The position numbers and the translations under genes are program-made. Below the pieces are notes generated by a model. That model did no database searches. It was given only the letters and a program-made list of their open reading frames with translations, and was not told the origin of the DNA. From G963701675 sp963701675 (GTDB lineage: Bacteria; Planctomycetota; Planctomycetia; Gemmatales; Gemmataceae): a DNA stretch of 64,000 bases. The first letter of the stretch is position 1. Every line of letters begins with the position of its first letter. The stretch lies in the NCBI GenBank assembly GCA_963701675.1, contig OY969623.1, positions 558,001-622,000 on the forward strand, written 5' to 3'. Shown here in pieces: positions 7,776-18,400 of this stretch.

Positions 7776-9272
7776 ATGCGTGCACTGATAGTAGGCTTGC
7801 TTGGTTTTGGAACACTCGCTGCGTTATCCGGCCACGCCGACGAATGGCCACAATTCCGCGGCGCGGGTGGGACGGGCATATCTTCGGAGAAAAACCTACC
7901 GACGGAATGGGGAACGGATACCGGGGTCAAATGGAAGGCAAAGCTTCCGGGAGTAGCCTGGTCGTGCCCCGTTGTGTGGGGTGATAAGGTCTTCATCACC
8001 ACGGCGATTACGGAGAATCAGCGGAAGCCGCGCGCGGGCCAGTTCGGCGGCGGCGGTGGACGCCCGGACGGCGGGGCTCGACCAAACCCTGAACGTCCCG
8101 AAGGACAGCCGCGACCACAACAGGGGGGACGGGGCCGTGGCAGCGCGCAGCCGCCGAACGTCATGTATCGCTGGGAAGTTCTCTGCCTTGATCGTGACAG
8201 CGGCAAAGTGCTTTGGCAAAAACTTGCACATGAGGACAAGCCACGCATTCCAACTCACGGCAGCAACACTTATGCATCCGAGACCCCCGTCACCGACGGC
8301 GAACGTATCTACGCGTACTTCGGAATGACCGGGCTCTTTTGCTTCGACTTCGCCGGGAACCTCGTTTGGAAGAAAGATCTTGGCGTATTTCCCATGCAAA
8401 GCGGCTGGGGTACGTCTAGCTCACCAGTGCTCCACGAAAACCATCTGTTCGTTCAATGTGACAATGACCGCGAGTCATTCCTCGTTGCACTCGACAAGAA
8501 ATCTGGCGCCGAGGTGTGGCGCGTGCAACGGTCGGAACGATCAAACTGGGGCACTCCCTACGTTTGGAAGAACAAGAAGAGAACCGAATTGGTGGCTGCC
8601 GGTGCTCAGAAAGTCCGGTCGTATGACCCGGCAACCGGCAAGTTGTTGTGGGAGCTGGGCATGGGCGGCGGGCGGTCCACCTCGACACCGGTCGGAGATG
8701 AGGACCAACTTTACGTCGGAGTGTCGATCGAGCGCGGCGGAGGGGGAGGCGGCGTTGGCCGCGAACGTGGCGGTGATGCAGAACCAGGACAACAGGAGCC
8801 GCAACGACAACGCGGCGGAGAACGAAGTGGCGCCGCAGGGTTGTACGCCGTCCGCGTCGGCGCCTCCGGCGACATCACGTTGAAAACCGGGGAAACTTCC
8901 AACGACGGAGTGGCGTGGTATCAACAACGCGGCGGACCGCCTATGGCGTCTCCACTTGTATACCAAGGCCATGTGTATGTGTTGCAGCAAAACGGCGGCA
9001 TGGTAAGTTGCTTCGATGCCAAGACCGGTAAACCGGCCTACAGTCGTGAGCGGATTCCCGGCGCCAAGAGTTTTTGGGCATCACCCTGGGCCTACGATGG
9101 CAAGATCTTCTGCCTTGATGACGCGGGCCAGACATTTGTGCTGAAGGCGGGGCCAGAATTCCAAGTCCTGCGAAAGAACCCGTTGGACGAAATGTGCTGG
9201 TCCACGCCGGCGATCGCTGGCGGAGCGGTGTTCGTCCGCGGTGTCGATCACTTGTACTGCATTCAGCAATAG
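7776..9272 (+). CDS. Secreted PQQ-like beta-propeller protein
   Basis: A 498-residue protein with a signal peptide (RALIVGLLGFGTLAALSGHA) followed by WPQFRGAGGTGIS, a start typical of planctomycete PQQ-binding-like repeat proteins. Propeller blades appear as YVLCLDRDSGKVLWQ-like units, for example ALDKKSGAEVWR, SYDPATGKLLWE and CFDAKTGKPAY. Two glycine/arginine/proline-rich inserts interrupt the fold at about residues 85-125 and 310-345 and look like disordered loops. The ATG at 7776 follows GGGGGTGGAT; an in-frame GTG lies at 7770. It probably acts outside the cytoplasmic membrane. It need not bind PQQ, because many such proteins are only structural relatives of BamB and quinoprotein dehydrogenases. 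Confidence 0.85.
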   Translation: MRALIVGLLGFGTLAALSGHADEWPQFRGAGGTGISSEKNLPTEWGTDTGVKWKAKLPGVAWSCPVVWGDKVFITTAITENQRKPRAGQFGGGGGRPDGGARPNPERPEGQPRPQQGGRGRGSAQPPNVMYRWEVLCLDRDSGKVLWQKLAHEDKPRIPTHGSNTYASETPVTDGERIYAYFGMTGLFCFDFAGNLVWKKDLGVFPMQSGWGTSSSPVLHENHLFVQCDNDRESFLVALDKKSGAEVWRVQRSERSNWGTPYVWKNKKRTELVAAGAQKVRSYDPATGKLLWELGMGGGRSTSTPVGDEDQLYVGVSIERGGGGGGVGRERGGDAEPGQQEPQRQRGGERSGAAGLYAVRVGASGDITLKTGETSNDGVAWYQQRGGPPMASPLVYQGHVYVLQQNGGMVSCFDAKTGKPAYSRERIPGAKSFWASPWAYDGKIFCLDDAGQTFVLKAGPEFQVLRKNPLDEMCWSTPAIAGGAVFVRGVDHLYCIQQ

Positions 9273-9280
9273 ACTCGGGG

Positions 9281-11359
9281 TTACTCGGCGACACGGCGAA
9301 TCCAAACGCGGTTGCTGTGAAAGGTGCTCTGCCCGGCCATGTCGGCCAAGGTGTCGGATGTAGTCCAATTGACATTGCGGCCACCGTGGTGCTTCGCCCA
9401 ATATCCCTTTGGTGAAGCCACGACGCCGCGGCGGACGGCGGTCGTTGTGACCGCGACGAGCTTGCACAAGCCGCGACTATTCTCCACGATTATCGAATCA
9501 CCGGCTCTAATCCCGCGCTTTGCCGCATCTTCCGGATGAATCTCGAGTGACGGTTGCCCGGCACCTGCGATCAATCCAGCTTGATTGGCGAGACTCGTGC
9601 TGACGAAATGGTGTGACGCGCCCGTTATCAACCAAAGCGATCCATCGCCGGACGCGTTGTTGTTTGCATCGTCAACGTCGCATTCAGAAACAAATGAGCC
9701 GGGCAGTGGATCATGACCGTCATCCGCTAGTCGCTGCGAAAAAAGCTCGACCCGGCCGCTAGGAGTCGGGAAAACACGATTCGCAAAAGGTGTTGCTGAC
9801 GGTAGCGTGAGCGGAACGGCGCTGTCGCTTTTGAGCTTTCCCAGAGTAATCCCGTGCAGCGCCGGATTCGTCGCTGCACTCGCGGTCAGTACTTCGTCGA
9901 TGACTTCGTCGGGGGTTTGCTGTAGCCAGGACTCGTTAAAGTTCATCGCCCTGGCAAGCAATCCCATTACTTCCCAATTGCTCTTGCTCTCACCGAGTGG
10001 CGCGATGGCGGCATGGTTGTACGTCAACATAGTATGGCCATAGGCCGTGTGAAGGTCAGGGTGCTCCAGTTGGGATGTCGCCGGCAGCACGATGTCGGCG
10101 TAATCGGCCGTGTCCGTCAAAAACAACTCGTGCACCACGGTGAACAGGTCGTCGCGTTTGAGGCCCTGTATGATCGCCCCGGAGTTCGGAGACGATGCCG
10201 CTGGATTGGCGCCAAAGACATACAGCGATTGGATTGGAGGATCACGGACTTCGCCTAGCAACGCGGCGCCGAGTCGGTTCATGTTCACTACTCGACCGCG
10301 CGGCGGGCTATCTTGATAATGGTGGATCGCCTCTTCGTTCCAGGGCTTGGCGTAGCCACTGGTGCTATAGGCCAGTCCAGCGCCAGGTATACCATACTGC
10401 CCGGTGAGCGCCGGTAGAGCACAGATGGCCCGTACATTCTGGCCGCCGTTTCGATTGCGATTAATGCCATCGGCGATTTTGATCAATCCCGGACGCACCG
10501 TTCCGTAAAGCTGGGCCAATTCGCGAACTTCGTCCTCCGTCAGTCCCGTTGTTTTCGCAACCTTAGCAGGCGGGAATTCTCGCAAACGTTCTCGAAGCTG
10601 GGACCAACCGATTGTGTTCGTGTTGAGCCAGCTTTCATCGTGCCATCCTTCAGCAACGACCACATGCGCTAACCCCATTGCCAACGTGCCATCAGTTCCG
10701 GGCAGTGGAGCAAGGTGCCAATCGGCGCTTTCGGCCGTCTTGGTCCGACGTGGATCGATGACGACCACACGAGAGCCGGCACGCTGGGCCTTTCGGAGAA
10801 ACGGCATGAAATGCGGGCCCGTGCTAATCGGGTTGTGTCCCCAAAGGATAACGAGCTTGCTGTGCATTACGTCCGCATAGGGCTGACTCCAGCGCGCCCC
10901 AAGCGTCGCTTCAACCGCGTATTCCGCTGCCGCACCGCAGATGCTGCGTCGAAGTTGGCTGGCCCCGAGTCGATTCCAAAAGCGTGCGCTGGCGACGGTC
11001 ATCTGTACCAAGCCGAGGGTGCCGCTGTAGCTATACGGCAAGATCGCCTCAGCGCCGAACTGAAAAATGATTCGTTTCCATCGATCGGATATCTCGGATA
11101 GTGCCTCCGCCCAAGTCATGCGCTGCCAGTGTCCTTCACCTTTTTTGCCCACACGGCGAAGCGGATGAGTAAGTCGATCACGATGGTACACATGGTCCAA
11201 ATACGGCCGGACTTTGGCGCACAGCCAGCCGCGCGTCACCGGATGATCTTGATCGCCGAAAAAACGCACCGCTTGGCCGTTTTCCACTTCGGTGATGACG
11301 CCGCAGGTGTCCGGACAGTCATGCGGACACGCGCCCCGAACTTGGAGTGTCACTGCCAT
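9281..11359 (-). CDS. Molybdopterin oxidoreductase (4Fe-4S)
   Basis: A 692-residue molybdopterin-dependent oxidoreductase of the formate dehydrogenase/DMSO reductase superfamily. An N-terminal 4Fe-4S motif is complete: C11, C15, C19 and C47 in CPHDCPDTCG and RGWLCAK. The middle holds the large molybdopterin domain (ILWGHNPISTGPH, VVVIDPRRTKTAESAD, DIVLPATSQLEHPD). Residues about 560-690 form the dinucleotide-binding domain (EIHPEDAAKRGIRAGDSIIV, then GVVASPKGYW). There is no Tat signal, so it is probably cytoplasmic. The start at 11359 has GAGGA 9 bases upstream. It converges on the PQQ gene with 8 bases between stops. The substrate cannot be told from sequence. Confidence 0.9.
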   Translation of the reverse strand: MAVTLQVRGACPHDCPDTCGVITEVENGQAVRFFGDQDHPVTRGWLCAKVRPYLDHVYHRDRLTHPLRRVGKKGEGHWQRMTWAEALSEISDRWKRIIFQFGAEAILPYSYSGTLGLVQMTVASARFWNRLGASQLRRSICGAAAEYAVEATLGARWSQPYADVMHSKLVILWGHNPISTGPHFMPFLRKAQRAGSRVVVIDPRRTKTAESADWHLAPLPGTDGTLAMGLAHVVVAEGWHDESWLNTNTIGWSQLRERLREFPPAKVAKTTGLTEDEVRELAQLYGTVRPGLIKIADGINRNRNGGQNVRAICALPALTGQYGIPGAGLAYSTSGYAKPWNEEAIHHYQDSPPRGRVVNMNRLGAALLGEVRDPPIQSLYVFGANPAASSPNSGAIIQGLKRDDLFTVVHELFLTDTADYADIVLPATSQLEHPDLHTAYGHTMLTYNHAAIAPLGESKSNWEVMGLLARAMNFNESWLQQTPDEVIDEVLTASAATNPALHGITLGKLKSDSAVPLTLPSATPFANRVFPTPSGRVELFSQRLADDGHDPLPGSFVSECDVDDANNNASGDGSLWLITGASHHFVSTSLANQAGLIAGAGQPSLEIHPEDAAKRGIRAGDSIIVENSRGLCKLVAVTTTAVRRGVVASPKGYWAKHHGGRNVNWTTSDTLADMAGQSTFHSNRVWIRRVAE

Positions 11360-11640
11360 TTATTTTGTCCTCGTCTTGTAAATCTTAACGGCTTTGTCCG
11401 CCTCGATCCATCGTGTGAGCCTCGATGACCCTTTGCAATTTGTCAGCTGTAAGTCAAACACGGCCTAAAACACAGAAAATCATTTGCGAAGCCCGCAACC
11501 TTGGAATTGCTACATGCGCGAACTGGATAAGGATTTACACCCACTCTCATTAAGTTCACATAACTATTTCTTAGATTCCTCAAAGTGGCGCGTCCGGTTT
11601 TGACGGCAAATCACCCTTTATAGGTAGGGAGCTGTGCGCA
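11360..11640. other. Intergenic stretch, nothing recognised
   Basis: This stretch of about 280 bases is lower in GC than its neighbours and lies upstream of the minus-strand oxidoreductase gene. I see no gene or clear promoter. The GC-rich repeat pair begins at 11641. Confidence 0.4.
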
Positions 11641-11720
11641 CTAGTCGGCGGGGTCGGAGACCCGCGCCGAGCGCGTTGCCTAGTCGGCGGGGTCGGAGAC
11701 CAGCGCCGAGCGCTTTTTGC
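11641..11720. repeat. GC-rich palindromic repeat, two tandem units
   Basis: Two tandem units of 39 and 41 bases share CTAGTCGGCGGGGTCGGAGA followed by CC(C/A)GCGCCGAGCGC. Each contains the near-palindrome GGGTCGGAGACCC. Related copies lie at 22146-22178 and 29033-29147. All copies are intergenic, as expected of a dispersed palindromic element. Confidence 0.75.
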
Positions 11721-11892
11721 GAGGTGCTTCGACAGAACTCGCTTTGCGAAACACTTGATTCTTGCATTCGGCTTAGAGAGAGGTACAGTGATACGCGGTT
11801 CTTCGACGGGCGTCAGGTCCGGCTCGCGCTTGGGCCCTCGTCGAACGAACTCCAGCCCTGGTTCGACTCGGTTTACTTTGGAGGAGCGACGC

Positions 11893-13380
11893 ATGACTCG
11901 ACCACGACAGTTCCGGACTCGCTTGAAACTGGACGCGTTGGAGGACCGTACGCTACTTTCCGTTTGCCACGTGACCCGCCTGACGGACGCCGGCGTCGGC
12001 AAAGGGTTCCGGGGAGACCTCCGTTATTGCATCAACAAGGTCAATTCCCAACCGGGCACTGACGGAATTGATTTCACCGTCACGGGCACCATCAACCTGA
12101 ACTCAGCGCTCCCGGTAATCACGGAGAACCTTAACGTGAACGGCCCCGGTAGCGGCCAGCTTTCCATCGCACGCAATGCCGGCCTTGATTACCGACTCTT
12201 CCAAATTCCCGCCGGCGTGGAAGTGGAACTGGAAGGTTTAACGCTGCGTTCCGGGCAGGAAACGATGGGCGGCGGCATTCACAACGCAGGAACCCTGACA
12301 TTGAGCGACGTGATTCTGACACAGAACGTCAGCACGACGGGCCTCGGCGGCGGCATCTATAATACGGGCACCCTCGCGATAAACACCAGCACCATTTCTG
12401 ACAATCAAGCCGTGACGAACGCGGATACGAGCTATGGCGGCGGCATTTACAACGCTGCTGGGGGCGTCGTCACCATTCATGCCAGCGTGGTGTCCGGAAA
12501 CGAGACGACGGGCAACTCGACCATGTGGGACGGATATGGCGGCGGCATCTTTAGCCAGGGATATCTCACCGTAACAGACTCGACGATTACGCAAAATCGC
12601 ACCGAGGCAAAACCGCTGGCAACTGGGCCGAGCGTGGTTCACGCGTCGGGAGGCGGCATCTATAACCTGGGCAACATGATCTTGGAAAGCAGCACCGTAT
12701 TCGCGAACTCGGTGTTCGCGGACGGCGCCGGCAGTAACGGAGTAACCGTGGCGAGCGGCGCTGGCGTGGCGAGCGAAGGGGAGGGCATCTCGTCGATCAA
12801 CAACTCGACCGTTGCTCAGAACTTCGGCGAAGCCAAGAGTTACGCTTTGGGCGGCGGCGTCTGGAATAACGCCGGCACGCTTACCATCACTCGAAGCACT
12901 ATCGCCTTTAACTACTTGATGGGGACGGACGCCGTGCAAGGTGGCGGCCTGATTTCCGGCGGTGTCGTCGACGTTCGCAACTCGATCATTGCCAAAAACG
13001 CACTTTATGGTGGCACCGTGTGGGGCGCGTACGGGCCCGATCTGGACTGCGGCCTTAGCAGCTCGGGCTACAACTTGATCGGTGATTCCAGCGGCAGCGA
13101 AACGACTCGCTTCGAGCCGACCGACATCATTGATACCGATGCGTTGCTCGGCACTCTTGGAGACCACGGCGGGCCTACTTACACCTATGACCTGCTACCG
13201 AATAGCCCGGCCATCAACACCGGTGACAATACCGACGCGCCGCAGTGGGATCAACGAGGCGATGGCTACAACCGTGTCGTGAACAACACAATCGACATGG
13301 GGGCCTTCGAGGTGCAATCGAGCCCGATACCGAGTCCCAATATTTCGTGGGCCGTTCTGATGACGGCAGAGAAAGACTAA
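11893..13380 (+). CDS. Beta-helix surface protein with choice-of-anchor Q-like end
   Basis: A 495-residue predicted surface protein. The N-terminus MTRPRQFRTRLKLDALEDRT contains the LExLExR-type motif. Next comes a segment with GDLRYCINKVNSQPG, seen in polymorphic outer-membrane-like proteins, then a long right-handed beta-helix of GGGIYN, GGGIHN and GGGVWN turns. The end, SPAINTGDN...DQRGDG...DMGAFE, matches the choice-of-anchor Q pattern. The ATG at 11893 is chosen over the upstream frame start because GGAGG precedes it and it matches the other LExLExR proteins. Function is probably adhesion or surface structure. Confidence 0.85.
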   Translation: MTRPRQFRTRLKLDALEDRTLLSVCHVTRLTDAGVGKGFRGDLRYCINKVNSQPGTDGIDFTVTGTINLNSALPVITENLNVNGPGSGQLSIARNAGLDYRLFQIPAGVEVELEGLTLRSGQETMGGGIHNAGTLTLSDVILTQNVSTTGLGGGIYNTGTLAINTSTISDNQAVTNADTSYGGGIYNAAGGVVTIHASVVSGNETTGNSTMWDGYGGGIFSQGYLTVTDSTITQNRTEAKPLATGPSVVHASGGGIYNLGNMILESSTVFANSVFADGAGSNGVTVASGAGVASEGEGISSINNSTVAQNFGEAKSYALGGGVWNNAGTLTITRSTIAFNYLMGTDAVQGGGLISGGVVDVRNSIIAKNALYGGTVWGAYGPDLDCGLSSSGYNLIGDSSGSETTRFEPTDIIDTDALLGTLGDHGGPTYTYDLLPNSPAINTGDNTDAPQWDQRGDGYNRVVNNTIDMGAFEVQSSPIPSPNISWAVLMTAEKD

Positions 13381-13402
13381 CGTCATCGCGCCTGCCAAGC
13401 CC

Positions 13403-13427
13403 ACGGGTTGCAACCGTTGCAACCCGT
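13403..13427. terminator. Perfect 11-bp hairpin after the beta-helix gene
   Basis: ACGGGTTGCAA and TTGCAACCCGT pair perfectly around a 3-base loop, 23 bases after the stop at 13380. There is no clear T-run, so it may be a terminator or a 3' mRNA stabiliser. Confidence 0.5.
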
Positions 13428-13543
13428 AGGCTTCGCGGGCTCGCGCTCAACGCCCATGTGAATGAAGTTTACGCCAGCACCAAACTCCGCTACGATGGCA
13501 GGCGATCGTATCGACCGGCGCTGTCGCATCGGAGTGCGGTGCT

Positions 13544-15487
13544 GTGCAGTCTTCCTTCCTCGCTTTCGCCGTTCTGGCTCTTGCACTTCCCGACGGGACC
13601 GATCTTTACCATCCCCGTCGCGATTTCCCGAAGCTATTAACGCCGCAATGGATCGCCGACGACGGCGTCGACGCCGCCGTAATCCTTGCCATCGATGACA
13701 TGCGCGATCCGGTGAAGTACGAAGCATTTCTTCGGCCGATCCTCAATCGACTGAAACGGATAGACGGCCGTGCGCCGGTCAGCATTATGACTTGTTCGAT
13801 TGATCCGAAGCATTCCCAATTACAGGCATGGTTGAAGGAAGGCATGAGTCTCGAAACCCACACCTTTGACCACCCCTGCCCACTGCTACAAAAGGGAGAT
13901 TTTGAGAAGGCTAAGAGTACTTACGACAGATGCGTTGATCTGTTGGCAACGGTTCCACCTAACAGGCCCACCGCATTTCGGATGCCGTGCTGCGATTCGC
14001 TCAACACGCCCAGCCCGCGCTTCTATGCGGAGATCTTCGATCGCAAAACAGCCGGCGGGAATTTTTTGACCATCGACAGTTCGGTGTTCAATGTCTTCAC
14101 ATCAAATGACCCAGCGTTGCCGCGTGAGCTGGTTATCGACGCCGACGGCCAAGACAGATTTCGCAAGTACGTCCCTCGCGATCGATCCTTTGTCAACACC
14201 ATCGAAAACTATCCGTACCCGTATGTTGTCGGCAATTTATGCTGGCAGTTTCCGTGTCTTACGCCGAGCGACTGGCAGGCACAATATCTACATCAGCCCA
14301 ATAATCCGGTTACGGTTCGCGATTGGAAAGCGGCGCTTGATTGTACGGTGATCAAACAGGGAGTGCTGTGCCTCGTCTTCCATCCGTGGGGCTGGATTCA
14401 GTCGGAGCAAATTGTCGATTTCATCGACCACGCTGTCGAAAAGCACGGAACAAAGGTCAAGTTCCTGACGTTTCGTGAGGCACAAGACCGGCTCGACCGC
14501 TTCATGCTCGATGGCCACCCGATTCGCAGTCGAACGGGCGCCGACAACGGCGTCCGAATCATCAATGTCAATTCAGACGGCTACATGGACGTAGTCATCG
14601 GGAACGAAAGGGCGAGGCTGACCCGTGTTTGGAATCCGCGAGAAAATCGATGGGATTCAACGGAATTTCCCTGTCTGCTGTCGACCGTCGCTGGCGACGA
14701 TTCCGGCGTGCGATTCGACAAGCGCGGACATTGTTTGGTGCGGAATGAAGCAATTAGCGGCCACTGGCGATTTGTCTCGCCGGGCGGATGGCAGCCGGCG
14801 GGCCCGATTCCCCCGGTCGCCACTTCCAGCGGTGGTCGAGACCGCGGGGTGCGCTTGCTAAACATCACCGGCCAAGAATGCATTGTGGTCGCGAACGAAA
14901 ATGAACGAGCGGTCTACACCGTCGATGAAGCGAAAAGGACGTGGGTCAAGCTGCCTTGGCAGATACCTGACGGTTTTGCGTTCGTCGATGCTGACGGAAA
15001 AGACGCCGGTGGACGATTGATCGATGTCGACGAAGACGGCATTCTTGATGCTATTTGGTCAAACGAAAAAGGGAGTGGCCTTTACTTGGCGGAAGCGGCC
15101 GGCTGGACCCACAAGTGTTTTCATGAGAAACGCGGCGAGAAGAATGCGCTGCCTGCGTTTGTCAATGCTGGACAGAACATGGGCGCTTGGGTTCACTCCC
15201 GGCATATTTGGTGGCAGAACGAACACACCAGCCACTTGCCGAATCACGTTGATCGCCGTTCGTTCGCACAGTTATTGGGCGATGAACAGCCGCGGGCCAA
15301 ATCGCCGGCCGCATCACTCCGGTCAATACAAACACGACCCGGATTTAAGGTAGAACTCTCGGCGGCTGAACCGCTGGTTCATGATCCGGTTTCATTTGCG
15401 TGGGTCCCGACGGGAAATTCTGGGTCGTCGAAATGGGAGATTATCCCCAAGGGACCGACGGCAAGGGCAAACCGGGCGGAAAGGTGA
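13544..15487 (+). CDS. Deacetylase/VCBS part of a PVC-type giant protein (frame broken)
   Basis: This is the first part of a gene that should continue to 18567. It starts at GTG 13544 with a signal peptide (QSSFLAFAVLALALPDG). Residues about 30-330 resemble a polysaccharide deacetylase (VILAIDDMRDP, SLETHTFDHPCPLL, FHPWGWIQ). Residues about 340-590 carry VCBS-like repeats (VRIINVNSDGYMDVVIGNE, RLIDVDEDGILDAIWSNE). The start of the PVC propeller follows (TRPGFKVELSAAEPLVHDP). True homology ends at FAW (15401-15403). One G appears to be missing there, and the rest of this frame to 15487 is out of register. It is either a recent pseudogene or a sequence error. Confidence 0.8.
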   Translation: MQSSFLAFAVLALALPDGTDLYHPRRDFPKLLTPQWIADDGVDAAVILAIDDMRDPVKYEAFLRPILNRLKRIDGRAPVSIMTCSIDPKHSQLQAWLKEGMSLETHTFDHPCPLLQKGDFEKAKSTYDRCVDLLATVPPNRPTAFRMPCCDSLNTPSPRFYAEIFDRKTAGGNFLTIDSSVFNVFTSNDPALPRELVIDADGQDRFRKYVPRDRSFVNTIENYPYPYVVGNLCWQFPCLTPSDWQAQYLHQPNNPVTVRDWKAALDCTVIKQGVLCLVFHPWGWIQSEQIVDFIDHAVEKHGTKVKFLTFREAQDRLDRFMLDGHPIRSRTGADNGVRIINVNSDGYMDVVIGNERARLTRVWNPRENRWDSTEFPCLLSTVAGDDSGVRFDKRGHCLVRNEAISGHWRFVSPGGWQPAGPIPPVATSSGGRDRGVRLLNITGQECIVVANENERAVYTVDEAKRTWVKLPWQIPDGFAFVDADGKDAGGRLIDVDEDGILDAIWSNEKGSGLYLAEAAGWTHKCFHEKRGEKNALPAFVNAGQNMGAWVHSRHIWWQNEHTSHLPNHVDRRSFAQLLGDEQPRAKSPAASLRSIQTRPGFKVELSAAEPLVHDPVSFAWVPTGNSGSSKWEIIPKGPTARANRAER

Positions 15488-18400
15488 AGTTCCTCGAATC
15501 AAGTCGAGGCGACGGCACGTACGACAAGGCCACCGTCTTTCTCGACGGTTTGCCGTTTCCGACGGCGGTGGCGCCGTGGCATAACGGTGTGGTCGTTACG
15601 GCCGCACCGGACATCTTTTATGCGGAGGACACAGATGGTGATGGCCGCGCCGACAAGAAGGAGATCTTATTCACCGGCTTCACCGAAGGAAATCAACAAC
15701 ACCGGGTTAATAGCCTCGTCTGGGGCCTCGACAACTGGATCTACTGCGCGAACGGCGACTCGGGCGGCCAGGTCAAATCTTTGAAGACCGGTCAGGTCGT
15801 CAATATTCGCGGTCGTGACTTCCGCATTCGTCCCGACACTGGCGAAATCGATCTGCAAATGGGACAAACGCAGTACGGCCGAGCGCGCGACGATTGGGGA
15901 AACTGGTTCGGCAACAACAACATCAATCCTATGTATCACTTTGCGCTCGAAGATCATTACCTGCGGCGCAACCCCCACGTACCGCACACCAACGCCAGGG
16001 TCAACGTCTCGGTAAAGCCCGGCGTCGCGCCTGTGTTTCCGATTAGTCGTACATTGGAACGCTTCAACGATTTTCACACCGCCAATCACTTTACATCGGC
16101 ATGCAGTGCGATCGTGTATCGCGATGACCTGTTTGGACCGCACTTCAGCAATAACACCTTTGTCTGCGAACCCGTCCACAACCTGATCCATCGTGAAATC
16201 ATGAAGCCCACGGCGACAACCTTTACCAGCCAAAGGGCCATTGACGAGCAAAAATCGGAATTTCTCGCATCCAGTGACAGTTGGTTTCGACCGGCATGGA
16301 TTCAAACCGGCCCCGACGGGGCACTATGGATAGCCGACATGTACCGGCATGTCATCGAGCACCCGGAATGGATCCCGAAACAGTGGCAGAAGAAGCTTGA
16401 CCTGCGAGCGGGTCATGACATGGGCCGCATCTACCGCGTTTTCCCTGTCGGCAGTAAGCCACGGCAGATTCCGAGATTAGACAAGATGAGCCCGGCCGAG
16501 CTGGTTGCCGCTCTCGATAGTCCCAATGGCTGGCAGCGGGACATGGCTCAGCAAATGCTGATATGGCAAAACGACAAAACGACTGTGGTGGCCGTCAAGC
16601 GACTGGCCTTGCACTCGGAACGACCACTGACTCGTCTCCATGCTCTGTGCACTCTGGATGGATTGGCGGCGATCGATAGCGAAGTATTGGCCAAAGCGTT
16701 GGATGATCCGCATCCGGGCATCCGCCGGCATGCAGTTCGGCTCTCCACGCCGTCGCTAATCGATGCGGCGAACCTTTCGGAAAAGCTTGCCCGACTCGTA
16801 GACGACGCCGACCCGCATGTTCGTCAACAACTGGCGTATACGCTCGGTGAATTCTCGTCATCGTGGGCTGCCGCGGCACTCGTCAAGCTTGCGTTCAAGA
16901 ACGCCGACGATCGTTTCATTTCTGCCGCCACCATCAGTTCCGTCAACCGCAACAATTTGGCAAGCGTGATTAACATTGTTCATCTTTCGACTCCCATTAT
17001 CCCGCCGCCGCCCAGGTTCATGGAACACCTACTTCGCATGTCAAACGCGTTCGGGGATGAGAAGTCGCTTGTCGCCCTTCTCAAAGGCATAGGAGGCTTT
17101 GCCGTCGGCTCGTCCGTTCCGTGGCGTCTAGAGGCATTGGCCGGACTACTGGACGCCCTTGAGCAACGCAATACAAGCCTGTCGCACCTGGCCGCACGCA
17201 ACGACGAGCTTAAGGAATCGGTTCAGAACCTCGACGAGCTTTTCGCGGCGGCGCGAAGCCTGTTGAACGACCCCGAAGCGGACAAAATCGTCGCCGTGCG
17301 CGTACTCGGCCGCGGCCGTGAACGGCAAAAGGAAGACGTTGAGTTGCTGGCAACCTTGCTTACGCCGCGAAACTCAGATGACCTTCAATCCGCTGCCATC
17401 GCTGCATTGGCTCGGCTTCGGGAGCCCCACGTGCCGGAGTTGTTGTTGCGAGGATGGCGGACGTACGGGCCGGCCATGCGTGAGAACGTGCTCGATGCAC
17501 TCTTACGCCGCGATGAATGGATCACAGCATTACTGGAGAATATCGAAAGGAAGGCCCTGACCATCGCGGAGGTCGACGCACGACGCCGACAGTTGCTATT
17601 GTCGAGCAAGGACCCCATGATTCGTGACCGAGCCACGCGCCTCTTCGCCGGCGCCGTCGACGGCGACCGACAAAAGGTGGTCGAATCGTACCGCTCTGCA
17701 TTGTCCGCGGCGGGCGACTCCCATAAAGGCAGGGAGGTGTTTATCAAGAACTGTTCGGCATGTCACCGGCTTGGAGATCTGGGGCACCATGTCGGACCGG
17801 ACCTGGCCGGCGTCGGCGACAAATCTCCTCACGGTTTGGTTGTCGCCATTCTCGACCCTAATCGAGCAGTGGATGCTCGTTATGTGGATTACACGGCTCA
17901 CACGAGAAACGGACAACAAATCACCGGCGTTCTCGCGGCCGAGGATAGCACGAGCGTCACACTTTTGGGTCAAAACGGCAAACGCGACGTACTTCTCAGG
18001 ACCGATCTCGAAGACCTGGTCAGCACAAGCAAATCGCCCATGCCGGATGGAATGGAAAAAGAAATCGACCTACAGGCAATGACTCATTTGATCGCGTTTG
18101 TAAGGAGCGCAACGCCCCAACCAAGGCGGCGAGAATTCGACGGCAATAAGCCGGAGATCGTCAAAGCCGGCGCGGACGGAGTCTTATTGCTTACGGCAAA
18201 GAACTGCGAGATTTTCGGGCGAATGATCGAATTTGAGCGAAAGCACGGCAACCTCGGTCACTGGAATGACGAGGAGGACCGCGCCGTTTGGACGGTTGAC
18301 GTCCCGAAAACCGGCAAGTACTCGGTCACATTGGAATGGGCGTGTCCCAAAGTCGCGGCCGGAAAGACGTTCTTACTCGAAGCTGGCCCGAACCACCTCA

